A DNA stretch of 64,000 nt from Schaalia sp. Marseille-Q2122 (GTDB lineage Bacteria > Actinomycetota > Actinomycetes > Actinomycetales > Actinomycetaceae), in NCBI RefSeq assembly GCF_903645355.1, contig NZ_CAHJXR010000009.1, positions 40,837 to 104,836 on the forward strand, written 5' to 3'. Each line of letters begins with the position of its first letter. Positions within the stretch are counted from its first letter, which is position 1. Below the pieces are notes generated by a model. The model did not search any database. It saw nothing but the letters and a program-made list of their open reading frames with translations, and had not been told where the DNA came from. This document shows positions 45,200 through 54,886 of this stretch, one piece after another. Both the position numbers and the translations under genes were made by a program.

Positions 45200-47875
45200 T
45201 CAGCGTTCAAAGAACAAGAACGTACCCGCCCACATTGCAGCACCCAGGGCAACCACCGGCACAATGACACACAACGCCATCATCACCGCATCAGCCCGGC
45301 CCACTACCGACAGTCGCGCATAGGAACGCTGCATCCTCGAGCCAAAACCTCGCGCCTCCATCGTCAACGACAGCTTCGCCGAACGCCGCAAAGCAAAAAC
45401 CAACAGCGAGAACGCCCCCCGGAAAAAGGCCTGGAAACGATTCCCATCCCCCGAGCCGCGCACGCGACGAGCCCGCTGCAAGCCACGCCAGTCCTCCGTC
45501 ATCAAACCCGCCATCCGCGCCGCCGCCAATGACGCAATCACCGGGCGGGCGGGAAGCTTCAACAACTGCGTCAGGCCATCAGCCATATCAGTGGGATCAA
45601 TGCGCGGGAAGATCACAATCGCCGGCATCGCCAGAGCAAAGACACGCAGGAAAATACTGGCTGCCAGCATGACGGAACGCTCCGACACCACGGCTGGACC
45701 AAACGCCCAGTAGATCTCGCCGCCCGCCTTCCCGTAAAGCAGCATCGACAGCGCCGCCAAAGGCGCGGCAATGAAGATCGGACTCATGCGCACCATGAAA
45801 GTCCGCAGGCTCAACCCCGCCAAAGGCAACAGAGCCAGCTCCAGGAGCACGGCAACCCCCGCCGAAACGACATCAATGGTCACCAGCAGCGGCGTGGTCA
45901 TCACCGCCACGCCCAGCGCCTGCACCACCGGGTTCACGCGATCCAGGGGAGCGCGGCGGCCCGGGGGCGCCACGCGCCCTTCCCCCTTTGACGAGGGCGC
46001 CGCCGCCTTCCGGGCCTCGCGGGGATCTGGCCCTTTCCGCGCCTCGCGGGGATCTGGCCTTTCCGTGGGCTCGGCCGCCCTTGCCGCCGCCTCTTCCGCA
46101 GGCAAGGCGAGGGCGTCGGCCTCGTCAGGCAGACTCAGCTTCCCCGGGCGCGAATGCTCAAGCTTGCCGCGGCCAACCTCGCCGACGGCGGCAAGATCGA
46201 TGACACAATCGCCCATGGCCTGCACGAATGCAAGATCGTGGGTAATGGACACCAGCGTGGTGCCGCGCTGCACCGCGTGACGCAGCAGCCGTACAAGCTC
46301 AATCCACGACGAGCGGTCCTGGCCGAAGGTCGGCTCGTCGAGGATGAGCAACTTGGGGGCGCTAATCAGCGCAGTCGCCACCGACAGGCGACGCTTCTCA
46401 CCACCTGAAAGCGTCATGGGATTAGCCTGCGCAACAGCTTGCAGGCCGAGGATTTCAAGGTGTTCGTCAACCAGGGCATCTAGCTCAGCGCCGCTGAGGC
46501 CCTCCAGGCGGGGGCCGATCTCCAGTTCGGCGCGAACTGTGCGCTCAAGGAACTGGTATTCGGGCTCTTGGAAGACCATGGAGATCCGACCAAGGAGTTC
46601 ACGGGAGGACCACTCGTGCGGGTCAGTGTTTTTACCTTCAGGGCACAGCTCGGAGGCAGCGTCAATGCTCCCCTCCAACTGAGGCAGCAGACCCGCCAGG
46701 GTCAATGCCAGCGTGCTCTTTCCCAAGCCATTGCCACCGATAATGCACGTCGACTTGCGGGGAAGAATATCCAGGTCAATGCCCGTTCTGATGGGCTTGC
46801 CATCCTCATAACCGACGGCAAGGTCACGGACCTTCAGCAGGGGCTCACTGCCCACGTCAGGGGACGCTGCCCACTCAGGAGACTCAGAGGAGGGAGCGAG
46901 AAGGGCCTCGTCGGCGGCGATCTCCTCATCACCAGGCAACCAAATGCCCGCCGCACGCAGGCGCTCACCGTGTTCAGCGATAACCTCGTCAAGGGAGCCA
47001 TCAGCAGCGATACTCCCCTCAAGGATCACGATCACGCGATCAACAAAGTCGGCCCACACGTCAACACGGTGCTCAATAACCACCACCGTCGCGCCACTGG
47101 CGTCCACCACGCGCTGGGCGGCCTCGCGGACCTCTCGCACGCCCGCCGGATCGAGGTTCGCGGTGGGCTCGTCCAGCAGGACAAGTCCGGGTTTCATTGC
47201 GAGGATCGAAGCGAGGGCGAGGCGTTGCTTCTGACCGCCGGAGAGAGCAGAGGTTGAGTGGTTGAGGGGGACGTCAGCCCCCACAGCCTCAAGGGAAGAG
47301 GTGACGCGACGCCAGATTTCTTCACGCTCCACGCCAAGATTTTCACAGCCGAAGGCCACGTCATCGCCCACTCGGGCAAGGACCACCTGCGCCTCAGGAT
47401 CCTGCATGACCAGGCCCACGCGGCCACGCTGCTGTTCCGGGACACGACCATCAACGGTGAGGGTGCCTTCATCTTCACCCTCATCAGAGCCGCCAAGGAC
47501 CCCCGCCATCCCCGCCAGCAGGGTGGACTTACCAGCCCCCGACGCCCCCAGAAGGAGGACGCGCTCGCCGGGGGTAATGGTGAGGTCGATATTGCGCAGC
47601 GCCCATTGGCGTCGGCCCGCATGTCGCCACCCCCAATTTCGTGCTTCCACTCGCGCTCCAAGGGGGGGCTCTTGCATGTTGAGGCCCTTATCTTCCGCGC
47701 GGGCGCCGGTGCTGGTTGTGGTGGTCACGGCGGAGGTGAGGATGTCTGCGCCTTCGCCGCGCACAGCAGCGCTCAGCGCATGTCCGTGTGCTTGTGCGGT
47801 TACCGCGCCGGTGAGCTTCTCTTCGCGTGAATGTTTGGCCTCAGAGGCGCCGTGGGAGCGAGGCTGGGCGGCCAT
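45200..47875 (-). CDS. ECF transporter: fused ATPase-ATPase-EcfT (YkoD-YkoC type)
   Basis: An 891-residue fusion of two ABC ATPases and the transmembrane T component. ATPase 1 has LLLGASGAGKST, LSGGQKQRLALA and LVLLDEPTANLD. ATPase 2 has IIGGNGLGKST, LSGGEKRRLSVA and LLILDEPTFGQD. After a charged linker containing two tandem PDPREARK units, the C-terminal part (about 640-891) is EcfT, with membrane helices and the coupling motif AARMAGLMTEDWRGLQRARR. In Bacillus YkoD and YkoC are separate proteins. The substrate-binding subunit YkoE is upstream under a TPP riboswitch, so the cargo is probably the thiamine precursor HMP. Confidence 0.92.
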   Translation of the reverse strand: MAAQPRSHGASEAKHSREEKLTGAVTAQAHGHALSAAVRGEGADILTSAVTTTTSTGARAEDKGLNMQEPPLGARVEARNWGWRHAGRRQWALRNIDLTITPGERVLLLGASGAGKSTLLAGMAGVLGGSDEGEDEGTLTVDGRVPEQQRGRVGLVMQDPEAQVVLARVGDDVAFGCENLGVEREEIWRRVTSSLEAVGADVPLNHSTSALSGGQKQRLALASILAMKPGLVLLDEPTANLDPAGVREVREAAQRVVDASGATVVVIEHRVDVWADFVDRVIVILEGSIAADGSLDEVIAEHGERLRAAGIWLPGDEEIAADEALLAPSSESPEWAASPDVGSEPLLKVRDLAVGYEDGKPIRTGIDLDILPRKSTCIIGGNGLGKSTLALTLAGLLPQLEGSIDAASELCPEGKNTDPHEWSSRELLGRISMVFQEPEYQFLERTVRAELEIGPRLEGLSGAELDALVDEHLEILGLQAVAQANPMTLSGGEKRRLSVATALISAPKLLILDEPTFGQDRSSWIELVRLLRHAVQRGTTLVSITHDLAFVQAMGDCVIDLAAVGEVGRGKLEHSRPGKLSLPDEADALALPAEEAAARAAEPTERPDPREARKGPDPREARKAAAPSSKGEGRVAPPGRRAPLDRVNPVVQALGVAVMTTPLLVTIDVVSAGVAVLLELALLPLAGLSLRTFMVRMSPIFIAAPLAALSMLLYGKAGGEIYWAFGPAVVSERSVMLAASIFLRVFALAMPAIVIFPRIDPTDMADGLTQLLKLPARPVIASLAAARMAGLMTEDWRGLQRARRVRGSGDGNRFQAFFRGAFSLLVFALRRSAKLSLTMEARGFGSRMQRSYARLSVVGRADAVMMALCVIVPVVALGAAMWAGTFLFFER

Positions 47876-47904
47876 GGGCAGTGTCTTTCCTCGGGTGGGG
47901 TTTC

Positions 47905-47973
47905 CGCATGTGAGTTCACGGGGATTTTCATGCCCTGAGGCCCATTAAGGGCGTGAGCTCACACCTGGGAGAG
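47905..47973. repeat. Dispersed inverted-repeat element, copy 11
   Basis: The left arm is CGCATGTGAGTTCA, the right arm GCGTGAGCTCACACCTGGGA. The core CCCTGAGGCCCATTAA matches copy 4. It lies inside the ykoE-to-fusion operon gap. Confidence 0.75.
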
Positions 47974-48062
47974 GGCGCGTCCTGGCGCCATGTAGGCGCC
48001 AGGACGCTGGGGCTTGCCCGCACGGGTGAAGGGTGAAAAATCCTATGCAGGCAAGCGTCGTG

Positions 48063-48659
48063 TCAGACGCGTTCGCGGACCTCACGACCCGCTGCGAAGC
48101 GGTCGAGGGCACCGGTCTGGGCAAGGCTGCGTACCAGGATCCATCCCAGTACGCCGCTGAGAATTGCACCGGAAACGAGGCTAGTGGCAATAACCGTGAC
48201 CTGCACGACGAATTCCTTAGCGTAGTTGTAGAGGAAGAACTCCAAGATTGCGCCGCCTGCGGCAGCAAGGATGCCCGACAGGATAGCGACGAGGAGGGTG
48301 TAGCGGCGGTAGGCGAAGATCACAAAGATGAGTTCAGCGCCCAGGCCCTGTGCCAGGCCGGCGTACACGGTTTCCACACCCCACTGGGAACCCAGGGCCA
48401 TGGAGACCACGGCCGCCAGGGTTTCAACGAAGAGCGCCGCGCCGGGCTTGCGAATCACCAGGCCACCCAGGACGCCGCCCAGGTACCAGATGCCGTAGAG
48501 TAGGCCGCCAACGCCGGGGATGATGGCATTGAGGTATTCGACGCCTGCGAAGCCTACTTGGTTCCAGAACAGGAAGATCAGGCCGGTAGCAACGGACAAA
48601 ACAGCAGCGGTCACGATGTCAATGACTCGCCATGACAGGTTGGTCTTAGATTCGACCAT
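48063..48659 (-). CDS. ykoE: ECF S component YkoE (thiamine precursor uptake)
   Basis: A 198-residue, six-helix substrate-binding subunit of the YkoE family, expected to bind hydroxymethylpyrimidine or thiamine. The family stretch WNQVGFAGVEYLNAIIPGVGGLLYGIWYLGG is clear. The start at 48659 follows GAGAGGAAATC; the Shine-Dalgarno region can pair with the riboswitch tail. It is the first gene of the ECF operon. Confidence 0.92.
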   Translation of the reverse strand: MVESKTNLSWRVIDIVTAAVLSVATGLIFLFWNQVGFAGVEYLNAIIPGVGGLLYGIWYLGGVLGGLVIRKPGAALFVETLAAVVSMALGSQWGVETVYAGLAQGLGAELIFVIFAYRRYTLLVAILSGILAAAGGAILEFFLYNYAKEFVVQVTVIATSLVSGAILSGVLGWILVRSLAQTGALDRFAAGREVRERV

Positions 48660-48713
48660 CGTTGATTTCCTCTCGTCAATCGCAACAATGGTGCGCACGA
48701 GGAGAAGAGCCTT

Positions 48714-48797
48714 CCTACGCCGGCATTATCCGGTTCAGGTTCTACGGTCGAAGGCGAGCCCGCCTTCCTCTCAACCTGGGGTCCCAGGTTCCCGTGG
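48714..48797 (-). promoter_or_regulatory. TPP (THI-box) riboswitch
   Basis: On the minus strand the two conserved blocks are present: GGGACCCCAGGTTGAGAGG (5' side, with the TGAGA core) and ACCTGAACCGGATAATGCCG followed by GCGTAGG (3' side). Downstream, 48697-48706 can pair with 48667-48676, which holds the ykoE Shine-Dalgarno sequence (9 of 10 positions including a wobble), so TPP probably blocks translation initiation. Confidence 0.95.
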
Positions 48798-49185
48798 CAC
48801 GCCCTTAAGCATACATGCAGGGTTTTTCTCTATGCACACATGGTCCGTGCGAGAGCAGGCACACCTGAGCACATGCCCGAAGGTACAGAGTCCCTTAAAA
48901 CTGACGACATGTCAGGGTGTTCACGATACGCCCACGCTCCTCCTGCCCCTCATTGCCCTCAACATTCCCTCAAAAACCACAGGAACTCCAACACGGACTT
49001 TCCCGCAGGATCATGCGAACAAACGGCAGATAACGCCACACTTTTTGTCCATCCTCCAAGTAGGAGCGCAACAACTTCAACACACATTCCTGCACCAAAC
49101 CAACGAAAATCCCCAAAAAAATCCGCACCCCCTTTTGTCGTATAGCCCCCCGTTGCCTCCTACCCCTCCTTGCGATCAGAGCAGC
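48798..49185. other. Gap with no gene seen (riboswitch promoter side)
   Basis: About 390 bp between the riboswitch and the terminator of the SRPBCC gene. It should contain the ykoE promoter. Short frames exist, but none has a ribosome-binding site or family resemblance. Confidence 0.5.
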
Positions 49186-49224
49186 AAAAACCCTGGGGCG
49201 GAACCTCACGGTTCCACCCCAGGG
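49186..49224 (-). terminator. Terminator of the SRPBCC gene
   Basis: Arms 49191-49205 and 49210-49224 (one C/A mismatch) are followed on the minus strand by a five-T run. Confidence 0.85.
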
Positions 49225-49289
49225 AAGCACATCACAGGGCACGCCTCACAGGGCGCGCACATACGGCATCACAACGCACTCACAGGCAA

Positions 49290-49760
49290 TCAGCCTTCGA
49301 GGTAAGCCTTCGCCTGGGCGAAAGCATCCTCCCAGGTACCAGCCGCATCCTCCCATGCCTGGCGGGCGACAGCCTCGTCGTCAGAAACCTGCGACAGACC
49401 AATCTCTTCCACATGGAGGGCAACCATGCCGTCTTCCTCAGACAGGGAGAACTCAACGCGGGTCGCTTCCTCAGGCAGCTCATCCCCCGCCAGGGGATAC
49501 CAGCGGTAAGACACCACATCCATGGGGTCCTCATCGACCTTTTCCACCAGCCAGGTGCCAGCTTCAGGGTCATTGACCTCGTAGTAGCCCTCCTCCGTGA
49601 GGGTCACCTCGTGGTCACCCAGGTCCCCGTCGTTAATCCACCAACCGGGCTCACTGACCAGCTCCCAGACCTGTTCAACTGTCGCGGCAATCAGAATGTC
49701 TGCTTCGACAGTGTCGACATTCTCCTGGGGGGCCTCATTGTCAACGTCAAAGAAGTTCAT
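49290..49760 (-). CDS. SRPBCC (AHSA1-like) domain protein
   Basis: A 156-residue START/Bet v1-fold protein. IAATVEQVWELVSEPGWW at the front, a central acidic beta region and a C-terminal helix (WEDAAGTWEDAFAQAKAYL) fit activator-of-Hsp90-like or polyketide-cyclase-like SRPBCC proteins. A hydrophobic ligand or client is likely but unknown. It is monocistronic. Confidence 0.82.
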   Translation of the reverse strand: MNFFDVDNEAPQENVDTVEADILIAATVEQVWELVSEPGWWINDGDLGDHEVTLTEEGYYEVNDPEAGTWLVEKVDEDPMDVVSYRWYPLAGDELPEEATRVEFSLSEEDGMVALHVEEIGLSQVSDDEAVARQAWEDAAGTWEDAFAQAKAYLEG

Positions 49761-49828
49761 AGCTCAACGGTACGTTGCCTTCACATGCGCGAGATCTATG
49801 CACTTTCTTCCACGCGTCGCACCCACCC

Positions 49829-49902
49829 CGCGCCCACATGTGACCCCAAGCCGGAATCAGCCGCCCACAGCCCCCATTCACCCTTGACGCACACCCGGGC
49901 GC
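49829..49902. repeat. Dispersed inverted-repeat element, copy 12
   Basis: The left arm CGCGCCCACATGTGACCCCA and the right arm CTTGACGCACACCCGGGCGC. It lies in the divergent gap between the SRPBCC gene and pntA. Confidence 0.6.
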
Positions 49903-50151
49903 AAAAGCCACCGAAGACACTCGCCCGCCCCTCTCCTGCCCACACCCCCGACACACGCAGCGCCCCAACATGCCCCTCACCACGCCGAAACCCCAGCCCC
50001 ACCCCGTCAGCACGCCACGCCAGAAACCCCCACCAATCGCCGCCTCCCGCCCATATTTCGGCTTTCCTTGTCGGCTCAAACTAAACTTGATAGAGGTAGT
50101 GACATCGAAAGCGCCCCCTGGGTGCCCTGCCTCCACGACAAAGGAGTCCTC

Positions 50152-51702
50152 GTGCTAATTGGAGTGCCAAAGGAAGGGGTCAACCAACCACTGGTTGGAG
50201 CCACCCCTGACACGGTCAAAAAACTCATCTCCCTGGGCTATGACGTTCGCGTGCAATCCGGTGCTGGAGCCTACGCTCACCTGACCGATCAGGCCTACGC
50301 AGACGCTGGCGCTGAACTCACCGACGAAGCTGGCGCCTGGGGTGCCGACCTCGTCATCGCCCTTGATGCCCCCACAGACGAGCACCTGGCCCTCATGCGT
50401 TCAGGCGCCACGCTCATCACCCGCCTGGCACCCGCTCGCAACCCCGAGCTCCTCGAAAAACTACGCGCCGCAGGCGTGACCGCCATGGCGATGGACACCG
50501 TGCCGCGCATTTCCCGAGCTCAGGCCATGGACGTCCTCTCCTCCCAAGCCAATGTTGCCGGCTACCGCGCCGTCGTTGAAGCCGCCGCCGCCTTTGGCCG
50601 CCTCTTCACCGGTCAGGTCACCGCTGCTGGCAAGATGCCCCCCGCCAAGGTCTACGTCATTGGCGCGGGTGTGGCGGGCCTGGCAGCGATTGGCACCGCC
50701 AACTCCATGGGCGCCGAGGTCGCCGCCACCGACGTCCGCCCCGAGGTCGCCGAGCAGGTCGAATCCATGGGCGCGCGCTTCGTCGCCATCCCCACCCAGC
50801 AAGAGGTTTCCTCCGACGGCTACGCCAAGGAAATGAGCGCCGACCAGGAAGTGGCCGCCCGTGCCCTCTACGCGAAGGTTGCCGCAGAGTCCGACATCGT
50901 CATCACCACCGCTAATATCCCCGGCCGCACGGCCCCGATCCTCCTAGACGAGGACGCCGTCAACGCCATGCGCCCCGGCTCCGTCATCGTCGACATGGCG
51001 GCCGCCAACGGAGGCAACACGGCCCTGACCGTCGCGGGTGAAACCATCGTCACCCCCGGCGGCGTGACAATCATTGGCCACTCTGACCTGGCGGGCCGCC
51101 TGCCCGGCCAATCCTCCCAGCTCTACGGCCAAAACGTCGTCAACCTGCTCAAACTCATGACCCCCGGCAAGGATGGGGAGCTCGTCGTTGATCTCGAGGA
51201 CGAAATCGTCCGAGGCATCACCGTCACCCAGGCGGGTGAAATCCTCTGGCCACCACCGCCCGTCAAGGTCTCAGCCGCACCCGCAGCGACTCCCGCCAAA
51301 CCCAGCCCCGAAGAGCACGCCGCCGCTGCCGCCCGCGCAGCCGAGGAGGCCGCCCTCGCCAAACGACGCACCTTCTTTGGTCTGCTCGCTGCTGCCCTCG
51401 TCGGCGCCGCCCTCGTCCTGTCGACCCCCGCGCTGGCCGCTGGCAACTACATTGTGCTGATGCTGGCCGTGGTCGTCGGCTTCTACGTCATCACGGGCGT
51501 CACGCACTCGCTGCACACGCCGCTGATGTCGGTGACGAACGCGATCTCAGGCATTATCCTGCTGGGCGCGATCTTGCAGATCGGCTCGAGCAACCTCTTC
51601 GTGTCGGCGCTGAGCTTTGTCGCCATCGTCGTTTCCTCCATCAATATCTTCGGCGGCTTCCTGGTCACGCACCGGATGCTCGCGATGTTCCAGAAGGGCT
51701 GA
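50152..51702 (+). CDS. pntA: NAD(P) transhydrogenase subunit alpha
   Basis: The alpha subunit of the proton-translocating transhydrogenase, which makes NADPH at the expense of the proton gradient. The NAD-binding domain I contains [19 protein letters not shown] and [20 protein letters not shown] Pro/Ala linker and the C-terminal membrane helices (about 415-510) follow. The GTG at 50152 has AAAGGAG 5 nt upstream and gives 516 residues, close to E. coli PntA. pntB starts 3 nt after the stop. Confidence 0.95.
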   Translation: MLIGVPKEGVNQPLVGATPDTVKKLISLGYDVRVQSGAGAYAHLTDQAYADAGAELTDEAGAWGADLVIALDAPTDEHLALMRSGATLITRLAPARNPELLEKLRAAGVTAMAMDTVPRISRAQAMDVLSSQANVAGYRAVVEAAAAFGRLFTGQVTAAGKMPPAKVYVIGAGVAGLAAIGTANSMGAEVAATDVRPEVAEQVESMGARFVAIPTQQEVSSDGYAKEMSADQEVAARALYAKVAAESDIVITTANIPGRTAPILLDEDAVNAMRPGSVIVDMAAANGGNTALTVAGETIVTPGGVTIIGHSDLAGRLPGQSSQLYGQNVVNLLKLMTPGKDGELVVDLEDEIVRGITVTQAGEILWPPPPVKVSAAPAATPAKPSPEEHAAAAARAAEEAALAKRRTFFGLLAAALVGAALVLSTPALAAGNYIVLMLAVVVGFYVITGVTHSLHTPLMSVTNAISGIILLGAILQIGSSNLFVSALSFVAIVVSSINIFGGFLVTHRMLAMFQKG

Positions 51703-51705
51703 TCG

Positions 51706-53151
51706 ATGACAGACATGCTTTTCTTCGACGGTGGCCTGCTCACTCGCGCCACCACCCTGGCCTACCTGGCGGCCGGCCTGCTGTTCATCCTGGCCCTGGC
51801 GAGCCTGTCCAAGCACGAGACCGCTAAGCGCGGCAATACTTTCGGCGCGGTGGGTATGCTCATCGCCCTGGTTGCCACTATCGCCTTGGCGCTGGGGTCG
51901 GAGCCTGGGCAGGGCGTCCTGGTCACCTTCTTGCTGATCGCCTTGGCGATGGGCATTGGTGGCGCGATCGGCACCGTTATGGCCAAGCGCGTGGAGATGA
52001 CCGGCATGCCCGAGCTCATCGCCATGCTGCACTCCTTCGTGGGTCTGGCCGCCGTGCTGGTGGGCTTCAACTCCTACCTCGCGCCCGACGCGACCGCGCA
52101 CGCGCTGGGCACCTTCCACCTGGGTGAGATCTTCCTGGGCATCTTCATTGGCGCGGTGACCTTCACCGGTTCGATCGTCGCCTACCTGAAGCTGTCGGCG
52201 AAGATCTCGGGCAAGCCCCTGACGTTGCCCGCGCGCAACTGGCTGAATCTGGCGGCTCTCCTGGTGTCGTTGGCGCTGATGGTCGTCTTCATGCTCACTG
52301 AGGAGGGTTCGCTGCTGTCCTGGGCGGCCCTGCTGGCGATGACGGTGATTGCCCTGCTGCTGGGCCTGCACCTGGTGGCTGCGATTGGTGGCGGCGACAT
52401 GCCCGTGGTTGTGTCCATGCTGAACTCGTATTCGGGCTGGGCTGCGGCCGCTGCGGGCTTCATGCTCAATAACGACCTGCTGATTATTACTGGTGCGCTC
52501 GTGGGCTCCTCGGGTGCGTACCTGTCGTGGATTATGTGTAAGGCCATGAACCGCGCCTTCATTTCGGTGATCCTGGGCGGATTCGGCTCGGATTCTTCGG
52601 CCAGTGCTGCTGGCGAGGGCGAAGAAGAGGGGACGATTGACGAGGTCGACGCCGCCGCTGTGGCCGCGCTGCTGTCGGACGCTCGCCGCGTGGTGATTAC
52701 TCCCGGCTACGGCATGGCTGTGGCTCAGGCGCAGTACCCGGTGGCGACCCTGACGGAGAAGCTGCGTGAGAAGGGTGTGGAGGTGCAATTCGGTATTCAC
52801 CCGGTTGCTGGCCGCCTGCCTGGTCACATGAATGTGCTGCTCGCTGAGGCGAAGGTGCCCTACGACATTGTGCTGGAAATGGACGAGATCAACGATGACT
52901 TCCCTGAGGTTGACGTGGTCTTGGTGATCGGCGCGAATGACACGGTTAATCCTGCGGCTGAGGAGCCTGGCTCGCCGATCGCGGGCATGCCGGTGCTGAC
53001 CGTGTGGGAGGCCGGGAAGGTCATCGTCTTTAAGCGTTCGATGGCGACCGGTTATGCCGGTGTTCAGAACCCCTTGTTCTTCAAGGAGAACACCTCGATG
53101 CTCTTTGGGGACGCGAAGGGTTCTGTGGAGGCCATAATTCAGGCGTTGTGA
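51706..53151 (+). CDS. pntB: NAD(P) transhydrogenase subunit beta
   Basis: A 481-residue subunit with about nine membrane helices (domain II) and the NADP-binding domain III at the C-terminus: [39 protein letters not shown] and [22 protein letters not shown] overlaps the pntA end as its ribosome-binding site. The last codons form the first unit of a 16-bp repeat array. Confidence 0.96.
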   Translation: MTDMLFFDGGLLTRATTLAYLAAGLLFILALASLSKHETAKRGNTFGAVGMLIALVATIALALGSEPGQGVLVTFLLIALAMGIGGAIGTVMAKRVEMTGMPELIAMLHSFVGLAAVLVGFNSYLAPDATAHALGTFHLGEIFLGIFIGAVTFTGSIVAYLKLSAKISGKPLTLPARNWLNLAALLVSLALMVVFMLTEEGSLLSWAALLAMTVIALLLGLHLVAAIGGGDMPVVVSMLNSYSGWAAAAAGFMLNNDLLIITGALVGSSGAYLSWIMCKAMNRAFISVILGGFGSDSSASAAGEGEEEGTIDEVDAAAVAALLSDARRVVITPGYGMAVAQAQYPVATLTEKLREKGVEVQFGIHPVAGRLPGHMNVLLAEAKVPYDIVLEMDEINDDFPEVDVVLVIGANDTVNPAAEEPGSPIAGMPVLTVWEAGKVIVFKRSMATGYAGVQNPLFFKENTSMLFGDAKGSVEAIIQAL

Positions 53152-53318
53152 CGCCTTGGCGTTGTGGCGCCTTGGCGTTGTGGCGTCCCGCTGCAGTGTC
53201 ATTTAGGCGCAGTGACGCTTAGATGCACTGGCGTCTAACTGCTCTGAGATTCAGATGCTGTCATGCCGTGGCATTGTGATATCCAGGCATTGCGACAGCC
53301 AGACGCTGCGAGAGCCAC
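53143..53318. repeat. Eleven-unit degenerate 16-bp tandem repeat
   Basis: Eleven consecutive 16-mers follow in strict phase, starting in the last codons of pntB. The first three are nearly identical (GCGTTGTGACGCCTTG, GCGTTGTGGCGCCTTG, GCGTTGTGGCGTCCCG). Later units drift (GCGCAGTGACGCTTAG, GCATTGTGATATCCAG, GCATTGCGACAGCCAG) but keep the G-tract core G-x-x-GTG. Two 17-bp copies of CCACACACTAGGGGC lie just after the array. Confidence 0.75.
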
Positions 53319-53880
53319 ACACTAGGGGCCGCCACACACTAGGGGCTGTGCAGTTCTGTGGAACTGCACGGCCCCAAGTTGTGCCGACCTCAGCGCCGGC
53401 CCACACCTCGCCTTTCCAGAGCTGCAACCGCGGGCATGCTTGTGCCAGCCCCCCCTCATGAACAGGGTGATATGGAGCTGTTTTGGGCACCAGCTGCCCA
53501 CCTTGACACTAACCTCACCCCGGGACCAGTGCTGGAAACACGACCGGCGATGCGCTGGCACACCTGCGCCTCACTCACGGATGGAGGCCACCCCTCCTGC
53601 GCCTCACTCCCCTCCCTTCGCAGCCCCCCTTTGCGCCCTCGTGTGCCACCAAGGCCCGGATCGGCATCCGGAGGGTAGTTTCCGCGCTGGGAGCACAGCT
53701 CGGAGCGGGCGAGAGTCGAGGAGGCCGCAGTGGCTAGAGGCTACACATGGTGGCGACTCGTCCCAAGCGCGCCTGACAACGCCGACACGGCGCCGTCACT
53801 TCATAGGCTCCGCGTTGCACCACATAACCTCAGCGAAGCACCCTCCCACTTAGGGAAAGAACCCAGGTCAATCCTGGTTT
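53319..53880. other. Gap with no gene seen, containing a weak hairpin
   Basis: A 9-bp stem with loop TGTG (53348-53369) may end pntB transcription. A degenerate dispersed repeat (copy 13) lies inside. The open frames here have no ribosome-binding site or recognisable family and are low-complexity. Confidence 0.5.
53631..53707. repeat. Dispersed inverted-repeat element, copy 13 (degenerate)
   Basis: The left arm GCGCCCTCGTGTGCCACCAA and the right arm CGCTGGGAGCACAGCTCGGA. The arms are recognisable but more diverged than in the other copies. Confidence 0.45.
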
Positions 53881-53887
53881 CATGCAT

Positions 53888-53928
53888 AAGGGTGGGTGTT
53901 TCTGGCAACGCCAGAAACACCCACCCTT
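53888..53928. terminator. Terminator-like hairpin after the DUF2249 gene
   Basis: A perfect 18-bp stem (53888-53905 with 53911-53928) with loop CAACG. It is placed to terminate the minus-strand DUF2249 gene; T-runs are short. Confidence 0.7.
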
Positions 53929-53984
53929 CAGTCCAGCAGCCCTCAGAAGATACGTCTCAGAGGCACCTCCTCAGGCCACACACC

Positions 53985-54512
53985 CTAGGACACTCGAGTG
54001 ACGAGGTAGCTCCACCTCTCCGGGCCAGACTCGCGGGTCTGGACACGGTAATGCGACTCGGACTGCTGCAAGTGAGCAAACAAAGGATCCGGCTGGTGAT
54101 TGGTCACAACATTCAGCGATTCCCCCACCGGCAGGACATCGACTGCGTGCAGCAGCAATTGCTTACGGACAACGCGGGGAAGCTCGTAGACGCGCAACTC
54201 CTCAGCATCGGCGCCGGGCACTACCACGTGCCCGGACTCGCCAGATTCTGCCTTAGCTCCGTGATGCCTGCGGCGCCCATGCCCACCGCAGCCGCAGCCC
54301 CCAGCGTGTCCGTGTTGGTGTTGATGACGGTGCTGGTGTTCGCCGTGGGCAGCAGGCTCACCGGGGTCAACGGTCTTCTTCTTCCCACCGCAGCCACCTT
54401 TACCGCCGCAGCCACAGCCACCCGAAGAGGAAGGCTGCACGCGAGCATCCACCAACTTAAATACCTGGGTACCAGGGCCCGATGCTGCGTCAGGCAGCGT
54501 TACGTCACTCAT
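53985..54512 (-). CDS. DUF2249 protein with Cys/His-rich metal-binding-like region
   Basis: A 175-residue protein in three parts: a short N-terminus, a central Cys/Gly and His-rich stretch (about 32-85: GGCGCGGKGGCGGKKK, then HGEHQHRHQHQHGHAGGCGCGG) and a C-terminal DUF2249/SirA-like domain (about 105-175: ELPRVVRKQLLLHAVDVLPVGESLNVVTNHQP). DUF2249 proteins often accompany nitrate/NO respiration or hemerythrin-like genes; none is adjacent here. The start at 54512 has GGAGG 5 nt upstream. Metal binding is an inference from composition. Confidence 0.75.
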   Translation of the reverse strand: MSDVTLPDAASGPGTQVFKLVDARVQPSSSGGCGCGGKGGCGGKKKTVDPGEPAAHGEHQHRHQHQHGHAGGCGCGGHGRRRHHGAKAESGESGHVVVPGADAEELRVYELPRVVRKQLLLHAVDVLPVGESLNVVTNHQPDPLFAHLQQSESHYRVQTRESGPERWSYLVTRVS

Positions 54513-54886
54513 AATTTCCTCCACATATTTCCTGACAACAAGTTTAGTGTTGCTTGCATCGTAGTCACCTCATGCCCCCACTCACCGCTGCAAGTGGGCA
54601 CATTCATATTGCACCTACGAGCTTCCTTATCAGCACGCTGCCACATCCACGCGCGCAAGCCTCAGGGAAGCATCCCTCGGAGGTGACACTATCGCAGCGG
54701 CACAACAGAATTACAGGGAATTCCAAGAAAAGACCCCTCCACCGCGAAGGCAAGCACGCAAAGAAAGTGGAGAGCCCAACGAGGCAGGCGCCAGAGCACA
54801 CCCACGAGGACAAACCTTCACACCTAAACGCCTAAGACACCCACCACGCCGCTCACCCGGCAGAGGAGCCACTCGAGAAGCCCGAG
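54513..54886. other. Gap with no gene seen upstream of the DUF2249 gene
   Basis: A stretch of 374 bp that is lower in GC near the DUF2249 start (54525-54560), probably its promoter. A 69-residue Cys-rich frame (54604-54813, minus) lacks a convincing start. Confidence 0.45.

Noticed and set aside
51547..53202. A 551-residue minus-strand open frame opposite pntB
   Set aside because: Composition is His/Gln/Arg-rich without any fold pattern, and pntB on the other strand is complete and convincing.
53143..53318. The 16-bp array as a CRISPR array
   Set aside because: Units are contiguous without spacers and too short.
53440..53853. Open frames of about 100-140 residues after pntB
   Set aside because: Low-complexity Pro/Arg-rich translations without ribosome-binding sites, overlapping a repeat element.
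54604..54813. A 69-residue Cys-rich frame upstream of the DUF2249 gene
   Set aside because: No ribosome-binding site, no recognised family, and it lies in the probable promoter region.
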